Source: UBA2377 sp964525935 (lineage in GTDB: Bacteria; Verrucomicrobiota; Verrucomicrobiia; Opitutales; Opitutaceae). Taken from it: a DNA stretch of 64,000 bases. Position 1 is the first letter of the stretch; every line of letters begins with the position of its first letter. The notes under the pieces are model-generated. The model was given only the letters and a program-made list of their open reading frames with translations. It did not search any database and was not told the origin of the DNA. A program made the position numbers and the translations under genes. Below are positions 52,765-62,166 of the stretch, piece by piece. The stretch is taken from the NCBI GenBank assembly GCA_964525935.1, contig CAZGJZ010000007.1, positions 248,001 through 312,000 on the forward strand, written 5' to 3'.

Positions 52765-55764
52765 TCAGGCGCCGTGACAGTTCTTGTATTTCTTGCCGCT
52801 GCCACAGGGGCAGGGATCGTTCCGGCCGACCTTCGGCGCCTCGCGTCGGATCGTGACGCGGGGCAGCTGAACTTCCGCCGGGGCGGCTTCGCCACCGGGG
52901 CCTTGTTCGGCCGACGGCGCGGCCAGCTGCTGCGGCGCGCGGGGCGCGGCGGCAGGCGCATTCGTCGGGCCCACGGCTTTCGCGGTGCGGCTGAGCAGGG
53001 CGAGCATGTTTTCGAAGGACTCGATGTTCGACGCGCTGCGGAACAGGCCGGTGCAGATCTGCAGGCGGACGTTGTTCATCAGCTCCTCGAAATACTTGTA
53101 GGCCTCGCCCTTGTATTCGACGAGCGGGTCCTTCTGGCCGTAGCTGCGCAGCCCGATGGAGCGGCGGAGCTCTTCCATCTCCGTGAGATGCTCCTGCCAG
53201 TGGTGATCGATGGCGTTGATGACGACGTAGCGCTCGAGCGAGCCGAGCGACTCGGGCACCTCGACGGATTCCTTCACCGCGTAGGCCTTCTTGATCCGCT
53301 CGATGAGCTGGCCGGCGAGCGCGACGACATTGCCGCCCTTGAGTTCGTCCGCGCGAAGGCTGATCGGGAAATGCGAATTGATCCAACCGGTGAGCGTCTC
53401 GACGTCGGTCGGGTTCGCCACGGTCTTGCCGTCGAAACCTGCGACCTCAAGGCGCGTGATCAGCTCTTCCTCGATCTGCTCGAAGATAAGGTCCTTCGGA
53501 CGATCGGCGTGGATGGCCGCATTGCGGATGCCGTAGACGACCTCGCGCTGCTGGTTGAGCACATCGTCGTATTGGAGCAGGCGCTTGCGGACGGAGAAAT
53601 TCTGCTGCTCGACCTTTTTCTGCGCGCTCTCGATGGAGCGGTTGAGCCACGGGTGCTCGAGCTCCTCGCCTTCCTTCATCGAGCCTTCCATGAGGCGCGA
53701 GGCGAGATTGCCCTGCAGGAAGAGACGCATGAGGTCGTCTTCCAGCGAGAGGAAGAACTTGGTCATGCCGGGGTCGCCCTGCCGCGAGCAACGGCCGCGC
53801 AACTGGCGGTCGATGCGGCGGGACTCGTGACGCTCGGTGCCGATGACGTAGAGGCCGCCGAGTTCGCGCACGCCCTCGCCCAGTTTGATGTCGGTGCCGC
53901 GGCCCGCCATGTTGGTCGCGATGGTGACGCCACCGCGCTGGCCGGCGCGCGCGACGATCTCGGACTCCTGTTGGTGGAACTTGGCGTTGAGGACGGTGTG
54001 GATGACGCCGGTGCGCTTCAGCATGCGCGAGAGCACCTCCGAAGACTCGACGGAAACGGTGCCGACGAGCACGGGCTGGCCGCGCTTGTTGGCGGCTTCG
54101 ATTTCGCGGACGACCGCGGCAAACTTGTCGCGGCGGGTCTTGAAGATGGAGTCGTTGCGATCGACGCGGATGCAGGGCTGGTTGGTCGGAATGACCTGCA
54201 CGGCGAGGCGGTAGATGTCGTGGAATTCCGCGGCCTCGGTCTCGGCGGTGCCGGTCATGCCCGCCAGCTTTTCATACATGCGGAAATAATTCTGGATCGT
54301 GACCGTGGCGTAGGTGCGCGTCTCGCGCTCGATCATGACGCCTTCCTTGGCCTCAACGGCCTGGTGCAAGCCATCGGACCAGCGCCGGCCGGGCATGACG
54401 CGGCCGGTGTTTTCGTCGACGATCATGACCTTGCCATCGGCGACGACGTATTCGACGTCCCGTTCGTAGAGCGAGTAGGCGCGGAGGAGCTGCGAGATCG
54501 CGTGGATTTCCTCGGAGACGGCGGCGTAGCGGTTCTGCGAGGCGAGTTTCTTTTCTTCGCGCTGCTCGGGTGTCACGCTCGCATCCTTGTCGAGGTCGGA
54601 GAACTCGGTGGCGAGGTCGGGCAAGACGAAGGCGTCGGGGTTGTCCGGACGGATTTTACCGCGGCCGATTTCCGTGAGGTCGGCCTGGTGCTGACGCTCG
54701 TCGATGACGTAAAACAGGTCCTCCTTCAGCCGGTAAACCTCCTCCTTGTTGAGGTCGGAGTTCATGTCGGTCTCCGTCTTGTCGAGGAGCTTGCGCCACT
54801 CGGGCGTCTCCATGAGGCGGAGCAGGAGCTTGTTCTTGGGATTGCCCATCTTCACCTGCAGGAGTTTGCGGGCGGCGAGCTGGCGGTCGTCCGGCTTCAG
54901 GTCCGTCTTTTCGAGAATTTCCTTCGCCTCGGAAACGATGCGATTGCAGAGGCGGGTCTGGTCGTTGACCAGGCTGTCCACAATGGGGCGCAACGCAGTG
55001 AAGGGCTGCTCGCGCTCGATGGGCGCGGGGCCGGAAATGATCAGCGGCGTGCGGGCCTCGTCGACGAGGATCGAGTCGATTTCGTCCACGATGCAATACC
55101 AGTGGTCGCGCTGGACCTGGTCTTCCTTGCGCGTGGCCATGCCGTTGTCGCGGAGGTAGTCGAAGCCGAATTCCGAGGCCGTGCCGTAGGTGATGTCGCG
55201 GCTATACATCTCGCGCCGCAGGTCGGACGGCATCTGCTGCTGGATGCAGCCGACGGAAACGCCGAGGAAATTGTAAAGATGGCCCATCCACTCGGAGTCA
55301 CGGCGGGCGAGGTAGTCGTTGACGGTGACGAGCTGCGTGTTGCGGCCGGTCAGCGCGTTGAGGTAAAGCGGAAGCGTCGAGACGAGGGTTTTGCCTTCGC
55401 CGGTGGCCATTTCCGCGATCTTGCCGTCATGGATGGCCATGCCGCCGATGAGCTGGACGTCGAAATGCACCATGTCCCAGGTGAGTTCGTGGTCGCAGAC
55501 AATGGCCTTGCTGCCCTGGAGACGTCGGGCGGCGTTTTTAACCGTGGCGAAGGCTTCGGGGAGGATCTGGTCGAGCGCGGCGCGTTTATCGGTGGCGGCG
55601 GCGATGCGGGCGCGAAACTCATCGGTCTTGGCGCGGAGCTGTTCGTCGGTGAGCGACTGGTAGGATTGCTCGAGCTCGTTGATGCGCGCGACGATGGGGC
55701 GGCATTTTTCGAGAAACTTCTTATAATGACGTCCGGCAAAACGTTTGAACAGAAAGGAAAGCAT
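52765..55764 (-). CDS. secA: Preprotein translocase ATPase SecA
   Basis: SecA drives post-translational export through SecYEG. 999 residues, about 100 more than the E. coli protein. Walker A is TGEGKT at 121-126, and the DEAD-box region reads VDEIDSILVDEARTPLIISG. An insertion of about 100 residues lies in the segment after it (NKLLLRLMETPEWRKLLDKT onward), as in other PVC and Bacteroidetes SecA proteins. The C-terminus ends in the zinc-binding CPCGSGKKYKNCHG. It is co-oriented with lnt. Confidence 0.97.
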   Translation of the reverse strand: MLSFLFKRFAGRHYKKFLEKCRPIVARINELEQSYQSLTDEQLRAKTDEFRARIAAATDKRAALDQILPEAFATVKNAARRLQGSKAIVCDHELTWDMVHFDVQLIGGMAIHDGKIAEMATGEGKTLVSTLPLYLNALTGRNTQLVTVNDYLARRDSEWMGHLYNFLGVSVGCIQQQMPSDLRREMYSRDITYGTASEFGFDYLRDNGMATRKEDQVQRDHWYCIVDEIDSILVDEARTPLIISGPAPIEREQPFTALRPIVDSLVNDQTRLCNRIVSEAKEILEKTDLKPDDRQLAARKLLQVKMGNPKNKLLLRLMETPEWRKLLDKTETDMNSDLNKEEVYRLKEDLFYVIDERQHQADLTEIGRGKIRPDNPDAFVLPDLATEFSDLDKDASVTPEQREEKKLASQNRYAAVSEEIHAISQLLRAYSLYERDVEYVVADGKVMIVDENTGRVMPGRRWSDGLHQAVEAKEGVMIERETRTYATVTIQNYFRMYEKLAGMTGTAETEAAEFHDIYRLAVQVIPTNQPCIRVDRNDSIFKTRRDKFAAVVREIEAANKRGQPVLVGTVSVESSEVLSRMLKRTGVIHTVLNAKFHQQESEIVARAGQRGGVTIATNMAGRGTDIKLGEGVRELGGLYVIGTERHESRRIDRQLRGRCSRQGDPGMTKFFLSLEDDLMRLFLQGNLASRLMEGSMKEGEELEHPWLNRSIESAQKKVEQQNFSVRKRLLQYDDVLNQQREVVYGIRNAAIHADRPKDLIFEQIEEELITRLEVAGFDGKTVANPTDVETLTGWINSHFPISLRADELKGGNVVALAGQLIERIKKAYAVKESVEVPESLGSLERYVVINAIDHHWQEHLTEMEELRRSIGLRSYGQKDPLVEYKGEAYKYFEELMNNVRLQICTGLFRSASNIESFENMLALLSRTAKAVGPTNAPAAAPRAPQQLAAPSAEQGPGGEAAPAEVQLPRVTIRREAPKVGRNDPCPCGSGKKYKNCHGA

Positions 55765-55908
55765 GAAGGGTCGAGACCATAGCTAGCGGAGGGGGCTTGG
55801 CAAACGGCAAATCGCGTTCATGTTCGGCCTGCGCCGCACGATGTTGCGCCCTGTTTTGCGGACTTTTGCGAAACTTGCACGCGACCTGCTTTACCGCCCC
55901 CCAAACCC

Positions 55909-57393
55909 ATGTCATCCGACGCTTCCGTCCCGCCCTCTCTCGCCACCAGTCAGGGATTTTTCAAACCTTATGACACACGCGGGCACTTCGACGAGATGCT
56001 GGCCGACGGCGGCGCCATCCGGCCGCACTATTCGCGGTTCATGCAACGGCTCGACAGCTTGACGGCAGCGGAATTCAAAGCCCGGCAGGATGCCGTGGAT
56101 CTCTCCTTTCTCCGCCAAGGCGTGACTTTCAACGTCTACGGCGACGCCAAGGGCAGCGAGCGCATTTTCCCCTTCGATCTCGTGCCGCGCATCATCCCCA
56201 ACCGCGAATGGGAGCATCTTGAGGCCGGCCTGATCCAGCGCATCACGGCGCTCAACCTCTTCCTGCACGACATCTATCACGAGCAGCACATCCTCAACGA
56301 CGGCACCATCCCCGCCCACTATGTGCTTTCGGCGAAACACTTCCGCCGCGAGTTCGTCAATTTTCAGGTCCCGCGCGATATTTACATCCACATCTGCGGC
56401 ACCGACATCATTCGCGACATCGACGGCCGCTACCTCGTGCTTGAAGACAACGCCCGCTGTCCCTCCGGCGTCAGTTACGTCCTCGAAAACCGCCGCGCCC
56501 TCAAACGCACCTTCCCGCGCAGCTTCGAGGCCATCGGCGTCCGTCCCGTCGAGCAGTATCCCAACGAACTGCTCACCGTCATGCAGCATATCGCGCCACA
56601 GGGTGTGGCCGATCCCACCGTCGTGCTGCTCACGCCCGGCGCGCACAACTCCGCCTACTTCGAGCACACCTACCTCGCCCGCCAGATGGGCATCGAGATC
56701 GTCGAGGGCCGCGACCTCTTCGTGCGCGACCAGCACGTGTTCATGCGCACCACGAAGGGCCTCCAGCCCGTGCACGTGATTTATCGCCGCATCGACGACG
56801 ACTTTCTCGACCCGACCGTCTTTCGCCGCGATTCCGCCCTCGGCGTCCCCGGCCTCGTCAACGCCTACCGCGCCGGCAATGTCTCGCTCGCCAACTCCAT
56901 CGGCACCGGCGTCGCCGACGACAAGGTCATCTACCGTTTCGTGCCGCAGATGATCAAATACTACCTCGATCAGGATCCGATCCTGCCGAACGTCGATACC
57001 TACCTCGCCAACGAAGAGTCTGATCGCCGCTACATCCTCGAAAACATCGAGAAGCTCGTCATCAAAGCCGCCAACGAAGCCGGCGGTTACGGCATGCTCA
57101 TCGGCCCGCACGCCACGAAAGCCGAGTGCGACGACTTCCGCCAGCGTGTCGCCGCCGAGCCGCGCAACTACATCGCGCAGCCCGTCATCAGCCTCTCGCG
57201 TCATCCCACGTATGGTGACGAGGCCTTCGCCGGCCGCCACGTCGACCTGCGTCCCTTCATCCTCTACGGCGAAAAACCGGTCATCATCCCCGGCGGCCTC
57301 ACGCGCGTCGCCCTCCGCCCCGGTTCCCTCGTGGTTAACTCCTCGCAAGGCGGCGGCAGCAAGGACACGTGGGTCCTCTACGGCGACGAGTAA
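55909..57393 (+). CDS. Circularly permuted ATP-grasp amidoligase-type protein
   Basis: 494 residues of the DUF404/DUF407 type. Conserved segments include LFLHDIYHEQHILNDG, YLVLEDNARCPSGVSYVLENR, NEAGGYGMLIGPHA and PGGLTRVALRPGSLVVNSSQGGGSKDTWVL, the last holding the ATP-grasp end. These enzymes are thought to ligate amino acids or peptides. The two following genes (alpha-E and transglutaminase) are the usual partners. Substrate and product are not known for the family. Confidence 0.93.
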   Translation: MSSDASVPPSLATSQGFFKPYDTRGHFDEMLADGGAIRPHYSRFMQRLDSLTAAEFKARQDAVDLSFLRQGVTFNVYGDAKGSERIFPFDLVPRIIPNREWEHLEAGLIQRITALNLFLHDIYHEQHILNDGTIPAHYVLSAKHFRREFVNFQVPRDIYIHICGTDIIRDIDGRYLVLEDNARCPSGVSYVLENRRALKRTFPRSFEAIGVRPVEQYPNELLTVMQHIAPQGVADPTVVLLTPGAHNSAYFEHTYLARQMGIEIVEGRDLFVRDQHVFMRTTKGLQPVHVIYRRIDDDFLDPTVFRRDSALGVPGLVNAYRAGNVSLANSIGTGVADDKVIYRFVPQMIKYYLDQDPILPNVDTYLANEESDRRYILENIEKLVIKAANEAGGYGMLIGPHATKAECDDFRQRVAAEPRNYIAQPVISLSRHPTYGDEAFAGRHVDLRPFILYGEKPVIIPGGLTRVALRPGSLVVNSSQGGGSKDTWVLYGDE

Positions 57394-57411
57394 TCTTTAA
57401 AAACACCCATC

Positions 57412-58485
57412 ATGCTCAGCCGAGTCGCCAACGGTCTTTACTGGATGAGTCGCTACGTCGAACGCGCGGAAAACACGGCGCGCCTCGTCGACGTCAACCT
57501 CCAGCTCTTGCTCAACCTCCGCAATCTCAACGACAGCACCCTCGCCGGCCATTGGGTGCCCATCGTCCAGAGCACCGGCGATGAAGAGCTTTTCTTCAAG
57601 CTCTACCCCAAGGCCACCGGCTCCAACGTCACCGAGTTCTTCGTCTTTCAGGAGGCAAATCCCAACTCCATCGTCTCCGCCATCGGCCAGGCCCGCGAAA
57701 ACGCCCGCACCGTTCGCGACCAGATCACCGTCGAGCTCTGGGAAGCGCTCAACCGCCTCTACCTCTTTCTCCACAGCGTGCAGGCGCGCCGGCTCTGGGA
57801 CGACAACCCGCACGATTTCTTCAACGACGTGCGCAATGGTTCGCTCCTCCTCCAAGGCATGGCCGATGCTACCGTCGTCCGCAACGAGGGTTGGTTGTTC
57901 ATGCAGATGGGGCGTTTCATCGAGCGCGCCGACAAGACCTCGCGCATGCTCGACGTGCGTCATGCCTCCGTGTCTGCCGCCGATACGCCCACCGGCCCTA
58001 CGCATCAGGCCGACGTCCTCGCGTGGTCCGCGATGCTCCGGTCCTGCAGCGCCTGGGATGCCTACAAGGCACTCCACGGTGCCGAGGTGCAGCCACTCCA
58101 CGTCGCGGAGTTTCTTCTCCTCTCCGAGGATTTTCCGCGCTCCGTGCGCTTTTGCGTGCAGCAACTCAGCTTCGCCCTGCGCCGCATCTCCGGGGTCGCC
58201 GAGGGGCGTTTCTCCAACGACGCCGAGAAACACTGCGGCCGCCTCCTCGCCGAACTCCAGTTCAGCGCCGGCGCCGATCTCTTCGAGCCCGACCTGCACA
58301 CCTACATCGATCGCCTGCAGGCCAAGCTCAACACCATCGGCGAGGCGCTCTTCCAGGCCTACATTTTTCAACCTTTCCAGCACGGCGGCGAAAACGAGTG
58401 GCAGCAGCAGGAGGAGCAGCAACAACAGCCGCAACAAATTGGTCGCCAGCCCGGCCGGTTTTTTACCGAATCCGGGCACGAATGA
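57412..58485 (+). CDS. Alpha-E (DUF403) domain protein
   Basis: 357 residues, all-helical, starting with the family motif MLSRVANGLYWMSRYVERAENTARL. A second family element is RFIERADKTSRMLDVR in the middle. It usually accompanies the permuted ATP-grasp protein and may help deliver a substrate. The C-terminus is Gln-rich (WQQQEEQQQQPQQI). It starts 18 bases after the ATP-grasp stop and overlaps the transglutaminase start as ATGA. Confidence 0.94.
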   Translation: MLSRVANGLYWMSRYVERAENTARLVDVNLQLLLNLRNLNDSTLAGHWVPIVQSTGDEELFFKLYPKATGSNVTEFFVFQEANPNSIVSAIGQARENARTVRDQITVELWEALNRLYLFLHSVQARRLWDDNPHDFFNDVRNGSLLLQGMADATVVRNEGWLFMQMGRFIERADKTSRMLDVRHASVSAADTPTGPTHQADVLAWSAMLRSCSAWDAYKALHGAEVQPLHVAEFLLLSEDFPRSVRFCVQQLSFALRRISGVAEGRFSNDAEKHCGRLLAELQFSAGADLFEPDLHTYIDRLQAKLNTIGEALFQAYIFQPFQHGGENEWQQQEEQQQQPQQIGRQPGRFFTESGHE

Positions 58486-59363
58486 AACTTCAGGTTTTTC
58501 ACCGCACGCACTTCAGCTATGCCGTGCCGGTTCAGGACAGCTTCAACGAGGCGCGGCTCCAGCCCTGCGACATCGCGGGCCAGCGGCGCCACAGCTTCCT
58601 GCTGAAGATTCTCCCGCCCACGCGTCTCACGCACTACTTGGATTTCAACCTGAACTGCGTGCACCTGTTCGAGCTGTCGCGCCCCCACACCGAACTCACC
58701 GTCGAGGCCTCGTCGACCGTCACGACCAGCAATCAACCCGGCCTGCCCGAAGACGCCCGTCCCGCCCCGCTCGCCACCATCGAGTCATGCAGCCGCATCG
58801 ACCGTTGCTACGACTTTCTCCTCGGCAGCACCTATGTGAACGCCTCACCCGAAGCCTGGCGCCTCGCGCTCGATATCACGGCCGATGAAACCGACGCCTG
58901 GCAGGCTTCGCTCAAGGTGATGCGCTACATTCACCGCGAATTTCGCTATGATCCCGCCACGACTCACGTGCACACGACCATGCGCGAGGCACTCGAGCTG
59001 CGGCGCGGCGTTTGTCAGGATTTTGCCCACGTGATGCTCGGCCTCTGCCGCGCGCTGAAAATCCCCGCGCGCTACGTCAGCGGCTATCTCTACAACGGCC
59101 CGGCCGATCAGTTGAAAGGCGCGCAGGCGAGTCACGCCTGGGTCGAGGTCTACATACCCGGCCACGGTTGGCGCGGTCTCGATCCGACCAACAACCAGCA
59201 GGTCAACGGCCACTACGTGAAAATCGGCGCCGGCCGCGACTACGCCGACGTGCCCCCGCTCAAAGGCACCTACCGCGGCACCGCCGAGCGCCGGTTGAAA
59301 GTCGATGTTCTCGTCACGCTGCTCGACGCCAACGAAAGCGCCGCCGTCACGCCAGCGGCTTGA
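58482..59363 (+). CDS. Transglutaminase-like cysteine peptidase
   Basis: 293 residues. The papain-like triad is C in RRGVCQDFAHV, H in SHAWVEVYIPG and D in GLDPTNNQQ. The N-terminal beta-domain starts with KLQVFHRTHFSYAVPVQDS, typical of the family associated with ATP-grasp/alpha-E genes. It may hydrolyse or transfer peptides made by the ligase. There is no signal peptide. The ATGA overlap shows tight coupling, and a REP-like hairpin follows the stop. Confidence 0.94.
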   Translation: MKLQVFHRTHFSYAVPVQDSFNEARLQPCDIAGQRRHSFLLKILPPTRLTHYLDFNLNCVHLFELSRPHTELTVEASSTVTTSNQPGLPEDARPAPLATIESCSRIDRCYDFLLGSTYVNASPEAWRLALDITADETDAWQASLKVMRYIHREFRYDPATTHVHTTMREALELRRGVCQDFAHVMLGLCRALKIPARYVSGYLYNGPADQLKGAQASHAWVEVYIPGHGWRGLDPTNNQQVNGHYVKIGAGRDYADVPPLKGTYRGTAERRLKVDVLVTLLDANESAAVTPAA

Positions 59364-59366
59364 AGC

Positions 59367-59391
59367 AGGGCAAGGTCTTTGACCCGCCCTT
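59367..59391. repeat. REP-like hairpin CAGGGCAAGGTC-TTT-GACCCGCCCTTTG
   Basis: Complementary arms around GGTCTTTGACC, as in the hairpin at 24939-24962. It directly follows the transglutaminase stop and may also stabilise the transcript end. Confidence 0.6.
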
Positions 59392-59415
59392 TGCGTTGAA
59401 ACAGCTAGGCCCGCC

Positions 59416-60342
59416 TCACACCTGCGTCTTAAAATAGGTGATCGTGCGCTTGAGGCCTTCCTCCAGCGGCACCTTTGGTTCCCATTTCAGGACTTTCTTC
59501 GCCAGCGTGATGTCAGGCCGGCGCTGCTTCGGATCATCGGCCGGCAGCGGCTTGTGCACGATCTTGGATTTGCCGCCGACGAGTTTGAGCGTGAGCTCGG
59601 CCAGTTGCAGCATCGTGAATTCACCCGGGTTGCCGATGTTCATCGGGCCCACCGTCTCGGTCTGGTTCATCAAACGCACAAAGCCCTCGATCAGGTCGTC
59701 CACGTAGCAAAACGAACGCGTCTGCTGGCCGTCACCGTAGATCGTGATGTCCTCGCCCTTCAGGGCCTGCACGATGAAATTGGAAACCACGCGGCCATCA
59801 TTCGGATGCATGCGCGGACCGTAGGTGTTGAAGATGCGAACGACGCGGATATCGACGTTGTTCTCACGGTGATAGTCGAAGAAGAGCGTCTCGGCGCAGC
59901 GCTTGCCTTCATCGTAGCACGAGCGGCGGCCGATGGGATTCACATTGCCCCAATAACTTTCGGGCTGCGGATGCACCGCCGGATCGCCGTAAACCTCCGA
60001 GGTGCTCGCCTGGAAAACGCGCGCCTTCACGCGCTTCGCGAGTCCGAGGCAGTTGATCGCACCCATCACCGACGTCTTCGTGGTCTTGATCGGGTTGAAC
60101 TGGTAATGCGGTGGCGAAGCGGGGCACGCGAGATTGTAGATCTGGTCGACCTCATACTTGAACGGGTCGATCACATCGTGACGCACAAACTCAAAGGCGG
60201 GATTGTCCTTCAGGTGCGCGATATTGCTCTTCCGGCCGGTGAAAAGATTATCAAGGCAGACGAGTTCATGCCCGTCCTTGAGCAGACGGTCGCAGAGGTG
60301 GGAACCCAGAAAACCGGCGCCGCCGGTAATGAGAATACGCAT
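59416..60342 (-). CDS. UDP-glucuronate decarboxylase (UDP-xylose synthase)
   Basis: A 308-residue SDR that converts UDP-glucuronate to UDP-xylose. NAD-binding GGAGFLGSHL starts at residue 7. The catalytic pair is YDEGK (YxxxK), and the UXS signature is ASTSEVYGDPAVHPQPESYWGNVNP. The C-terminal part has IYGDGQQTRSFCYVDDL. Length and motifs fit well. It supplies xylose for surface glycans. No glycosyltransferase is adjacent. Confidence 0.93.
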   Translation of the reverse strand: MRILITGGAGFLGSHLCDRLLKDGHELVCLDNLFTGRKSNIAHLKDNPAFEFVRHDVIDPFKYEVDQIYNLACPASPPHYQFNPIKTTKTSVMGAINCLGLAKRVKARVFQASTSEVYGDPAVHPQPESYWGNVNPIGRRSCYDEGKRCAETLFFDYHRENNVDIRVVRIFNTYGPRMHPNDGRVVSNFIVQALKGEDITIYGDGQQTRSFCYVDDLIEGFVRLMNQTETVGPMNIGNPGEFTMLQLAELTLKLVGGKSKIVHKPLPADDPKQRRPDITLAKKVLKWEPKVPLEEGLKRTITYFKTQV

Positions 60343-60384
60343 GGCCGGAGAATTAGGAATTCAACCGGATCACGCCAGCAAATC

Positions 60385-61533
60385 TTAGGCGCTGCGTGCC
60401 GCCGCGCCCGCCTCGTAGCGCTCAATCCACGCGCGATGCCATGTCCCATAGTCACCGGCTTCGATGTGCGCCCGGGCCTGCGCCATCAGGTCGAGATAGA
60501 AATGCAGGTTGTGCAACGTGAGCAGCGTGCAGCTCAGGATCTCGCCCGCGATTGTGAGGTGCCGCAGATAAGCCCGCGAAAAGCCCGCCGCATAATTGTT
60601 CAGCCCCTCGACGATCGGCCGCGGGTCGGTGCGATACTTCTCGTTGCGCAGGTTCATCGGGCCGTCGGGCGTGAACACAAGGCCGTTGCGCGCCACGCGC
60701 GAAGGCAGCACGCAGTCAAACATATCAACGCCGAGCGCGACCATCTTCAGCAACTGCGGCGGCGTCCCGAGGCCCATCGTGTAGCGTGGCTTGTGCACCG
60801 GCATGAAGGGCGTGGTCGCTCCGACCTGTTTCAACATTTCCGGCTCGGGCTCGCCGACACTCACGCCGCCCACCGCGTAACCGGGAAAATCCAGCGCCGC
60901 CAGCGACTCAGCCGCCTCGCGCCGCAGGTCGTCGAAGGTCGAACCCTGCACGATCGCAAATACATGATGCCCCGCCGCGAGGAATCCGCTGTCGCCCGCG
61001 ATCTCACGACACTGCTTCGCCCAACGGTAGCTCCGCGCCACGGCTTGCGCGCAGGCCTCTTTATCGCAGGGCCACGGCGGACACTCGTCGATCACCATCG
61101 CGATGTCGCTGCCGAGATTCTGCTGGATCGCCATGACTTCCTTCGGACCGAGAAACAGTTTTGCGCCATCAAGGTGCGACTGAAACTCCACGCCGTTTTC
61201 CCGCATCGTGCGCAGCTTCGCCAGCGAGAAGACCTGAAATCCGCCGCTGTCCGTCAGGATCGGTCCGTCCCAGCCCATGAACTTGTGCAGTCCGCCGAGT
61301 TCGCGGATCAACTCCGAAGTGGGCCGCAGGTTGAGGTGGTAAGTGTTACCGAGGATGATCTGCGCGCCGATCCCGCGCAGGTGTTCCGGCGTGAGCGACT
61401 TCACCGTGCCCTGCGTCCCGACCGGCATGAAGATCGGCGTCTCGATGACGCCATGCCGCGTCTGCAGCCGCCCGCGACGCGCCGCCGTGGCGGTGTCGGT
61501 TTTGAGTAGTTGAAAATGACTGACAGAAGACAC
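60385..61533 (-). CDS. tgt: Queuine/preQ1 tRNA-ribosyltransferase, zinc-ligand-deficient variant
   Basis: Tgt exchanges guanine 34 of GUN-anticodon tRNAs for preQ1. The 382-residue protein has DSGGFQVFSL, MGLGTPPQL and the nucleophile region MFDCVLPSRVARNG. The normal zinc site (C-x-C-x2-C ... H) is changed: the three cysteines are G310, N312 and A315, while the histidine remains (H341 in TLHNL). The rest of the fold, including SRAYLRH, is intact. The start is probably GTG 61533; no in-frame ATG precedes the homology. The missing cysteines may reflect a zinc-free lineage variant. Confidence 0.9.
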   Translation of the reverse strand: MSSVSHFQLLKTDTATAARRGRLQTRHGVIETPIFMPVGTQGTVKSLTPEHLRGIGAQIILGNTYHLNLRPTSELIRELGGLHKFMGWDGPILTDSGGFQVFSLAKLRTMRENGVEFQSHLDGAKLFLGPKEVMAIQQNLGSDIAMVIDECPPWPCDKEACAQAVARSYRWAKQCREIAGDSGFLAAGHHVFAIVQGSTFDDLRREAAESLAALDFPGYAVGGVSVGEPEPEMLKQVGATTPFMPVHKPRYTMGLGTPPQLLKMVALGVDMFDCVLPSRVARNGLVFTPDGPMNLRNEKYRTDPRPIVEGLNNYAAGFSRAYLRHLTIAGEILSCTLLTLHNLHFYLDLMAQARAHIEAGDYGTWHRAWIERYEAGAAARSA

Positions 61534-61572
61534 ACTCCACCCTACCCGCACGCTTGACCCCCCTGTCAACCC

Positions 61573-62157
61573 ATGGGTAGATGGTCCGAAGTGCTCCTCG
61601 TCATCGACAACTTCGATTCCTTCACCTTCAACCTCGTCCAATACTTTGGACAGTTGGGCGTGACGCAGCGCGTTTTCCGCAACAACGAGATCACCCCCGC
61701 TCAAGCCTTGGCGCTCAATCCCGACCGTGTCCTCATCTCGCCCGGCCCCTGTTCGCCTGCCGAGGCCGGCGTCTCCCTCGCCATGATCGGCGCCTTCGCC
61801 GGCAAAAAACCCATCTTCGGCGTCTGCCTCGGTCACCAGTCCGTCGGCCACTACTTTGGCGGTCGCGTCGTGCGTGCTGACCGCCTGATGCACGGCAAGA
61901 CTTCGCCTATTCTGCACAAGAACACCGACGTGTTCAAAGGCATGCCCCAAGGGTTCGCCGCCACCCGCTACCACTCGCTCCTCGTGGAAAAATCCTCCCT
62001 CCCCGACTGCCTCGAGGCCACCGCCGAAACTGCCGAGGGCGAAATCATGGGCCTGCGCCACAAGACCTTGCCCATCTGGGGCGTGCAATTCCACCCCGAG
62101 TCCATCGCCACCGAAAATGGCATGAACATCCTCAAAAACTTTTTGTCGCTCAACTGA
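61573..62157 (+). CDS. Anthranilate/aminodeoxychorismate synthase glutamine amidotransferase subunit
   Basis: 194 residues of the class I amidotransferase fold. It provides ammonia for tryptophan or folate synthesis. Cysteine 85 in FGVCLGHQSVG, and histidine and glutamate in GVQFHPES, form the catalytic triad. DNFDSFTFNLVQY at the N-terminus is typical of TrpG/PabA. The two subunits cannot be told apart from sequence. GTG 61591 would remove six residues and is an alternative start. It is divergent from tgt and followed 9 bases later by nrdR. Confidence 0.93.
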   Translation: MGRWSEVLLVIDNFDSFTFNLVQYFGQLGVTQRVFRNNEITPAQALALNPDRVLISPGPCSPAEAGVSLAMIGAFAGKKPIFGVCLGHQSVGHYFGGRVVRADRLMHGKTSPILHKNTDVFKGMPQGFAATRYHSLLVEKSSLPDCLEATAETAEGEIMGLRHKTLPIWGVQFHPESIATENGMNILKNFLSLN

Positions 62158-62166
62158 CCCACACCC

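Noticed and set aside
52774..55782. 1000-codon plus-strand open frame opposite secA
   Set aside because: Its composition is that of complementary-strand shadow coding (repeated Asp/Val/Gly/Leu/Arg), while the minus strand encodes unmistakable SecA.
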